Below, piece after piece: positions 6,434-6,693 of a stretch of DNA of 6,693 nucleotides. The stretch is from the NCBI GenBank assembly GCA_964369635.1, contig CAYJGN010000068.1, positions 1 to 6,693 on the forward strand. The letters run 5' to 3'. Within the stretch, counting starts at the first letter, position 1; each line of letters opens with the position of its first letter. The DNA comes from CAYJGN01 sp964369635. Lineage in GTDB: Bacteria; Bacillota; Clostridia; Oscillospirales; Ruminococcaceae. The translations under genes were made by a program, and so were the position numbers. The notes below the pieces were generated by a model. It was not told the origin of the DNA. It did no database searches and saw only the letters and a program-made list of their open reading frames with translations.

Positions 6434-6693
6434 TGCTTACCCTCCCTAAATCACTTAAAAAGTGTGGCATAAAATATGTTTGATATGCCGTTCCATACTT
6501 TGAAAATGATGTTTTATAAATTCCGTTTTCACTTAAAAACTCTAAAAACCAATTCGGAAGCCCCATAACTGTTTTAACTTCAAGCAAAACATAGTCACTC
6601 CCTAAAACCACCATATCGTCATCACTGCTATAAAGCGACACATCGCTATCCCTTGCTGTAATGTTAAAATCGAAAGTCAGCCTAAAGTTTTCA
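6426..6693 (-). CDS. VTC-domain polyphosphate polymerase family protein, C-terminal part (5' end outside window)
   Basis: Only the last 88 residues are inside the window; the frame stays open to the right edge. They match the end of the VTC catalytic domain, a tunnel-shaped triphosphate-tunnel enzyme that in yeast Vtc4 makes polyphosphate from ATP. Visible elements, numbered from the edge, are the strand RLTFDFNI (4-11), the metal/phosphate-binding strand YVLLEVK (34-40, Glu38 and Lys40) and the SKY motif (64-66) near the end, where the family keeps a catalytic lysine. A GTG at 6641 is an internal valine codon, not a start, because the homologous strand continues upstream. The gene overlaps the DUF4956 gene by 8 nt. 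The bacterial proteins are annotated by family. Whether this one makes polyphosphate or acts on another phosphorylated substrate is not shown. Confidence 0.82.
   Translation of the reverse strand, partial: ENFRLTFDFNITARDSDVSLYSSDDDMVVLGSDYVLLEVKTVMGLPNWFLEFLSENGIYKTSFSKYGTAYQTYFMPHFLSDLGRVSNA

Noticed and set aside
6639..6641. GTG at 6641 as the start of a short 71-residue protein
   Set aside because: The frame continues to the window edge with a strand typical of the VTC domain, so this codon is an internal valine of a longer gene.

Overview
The window looks like low-GC Firmicute DNA, most likely from a Clostridia-type anaerobe. The support is AT-rich spacers, strong GGAGG ribosome binding sites, a lipoprotein signal and several Firmicute-type gene families. 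No rRNA, tRNA, CRISPR array or transposase gene is visible.

Region 1 (1-1128, + strand): a complete OppF/DppF-type ATPase gene, probably the last gene of a peptide (opp/dpp) ABC transporter operon whose earlier genes lie left of the window. A strong 18-bp rho-independent terminator hairpin follows it at 1067-1105.

Region 2 (about 1106-1773): a gene-poor spacer of roughly 670 bases between two convergent transcription units. It holds a 14-bp inverted repeat about 240 bp across (AAAAAAGTGTTAGT at 1284-1297, its complement at 1511-1524), several hairpins, and two candidate terminators for the leftward operon. I could not recognise a gene in it.

Region 3 (1774-6693, - strand, transcribed right to left): a compact operon of five genes. 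In order of transcription they are: the C-terminal end of a VTC-type polyphosphate polymerase domain protein (cut by the window edge); a DUF4956 membrane protein that overlaps it by 8 nt; a 677-residue protein fusing a family-2 glycosyltransferase, a GtrA-like membrane domain and an extracytoplasmic phosphodiester glycosidase (NAGPA-like) domain; a small four-helix membrane protein of unknown function; and a lipoprotein with a Cthe_2159-like beta-helix carbohydrate-binding domain. VTC, DUF4956 and Cthe_2159-type proteins are known to me as frequent neighbours in Firmicutes, often with a CotH-like kinase. No CotH gene lies inside this window.

Working picture (inference): the operon makes or handles a cell-surface polymer. 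A cytoplasmic/membrane part (VTC plus DUF4956) deals with polyphosphate or a related phosphate chemistry, the fusion protein transfers a sugar through a lipid carrier and trims a sugar-phosphodiester outside the membrane, and the lipoprotein binds polysaccharide at the cell surface. The unusual three-part fusion and the uncharacterised membrane protein are the points most worth pursuing.
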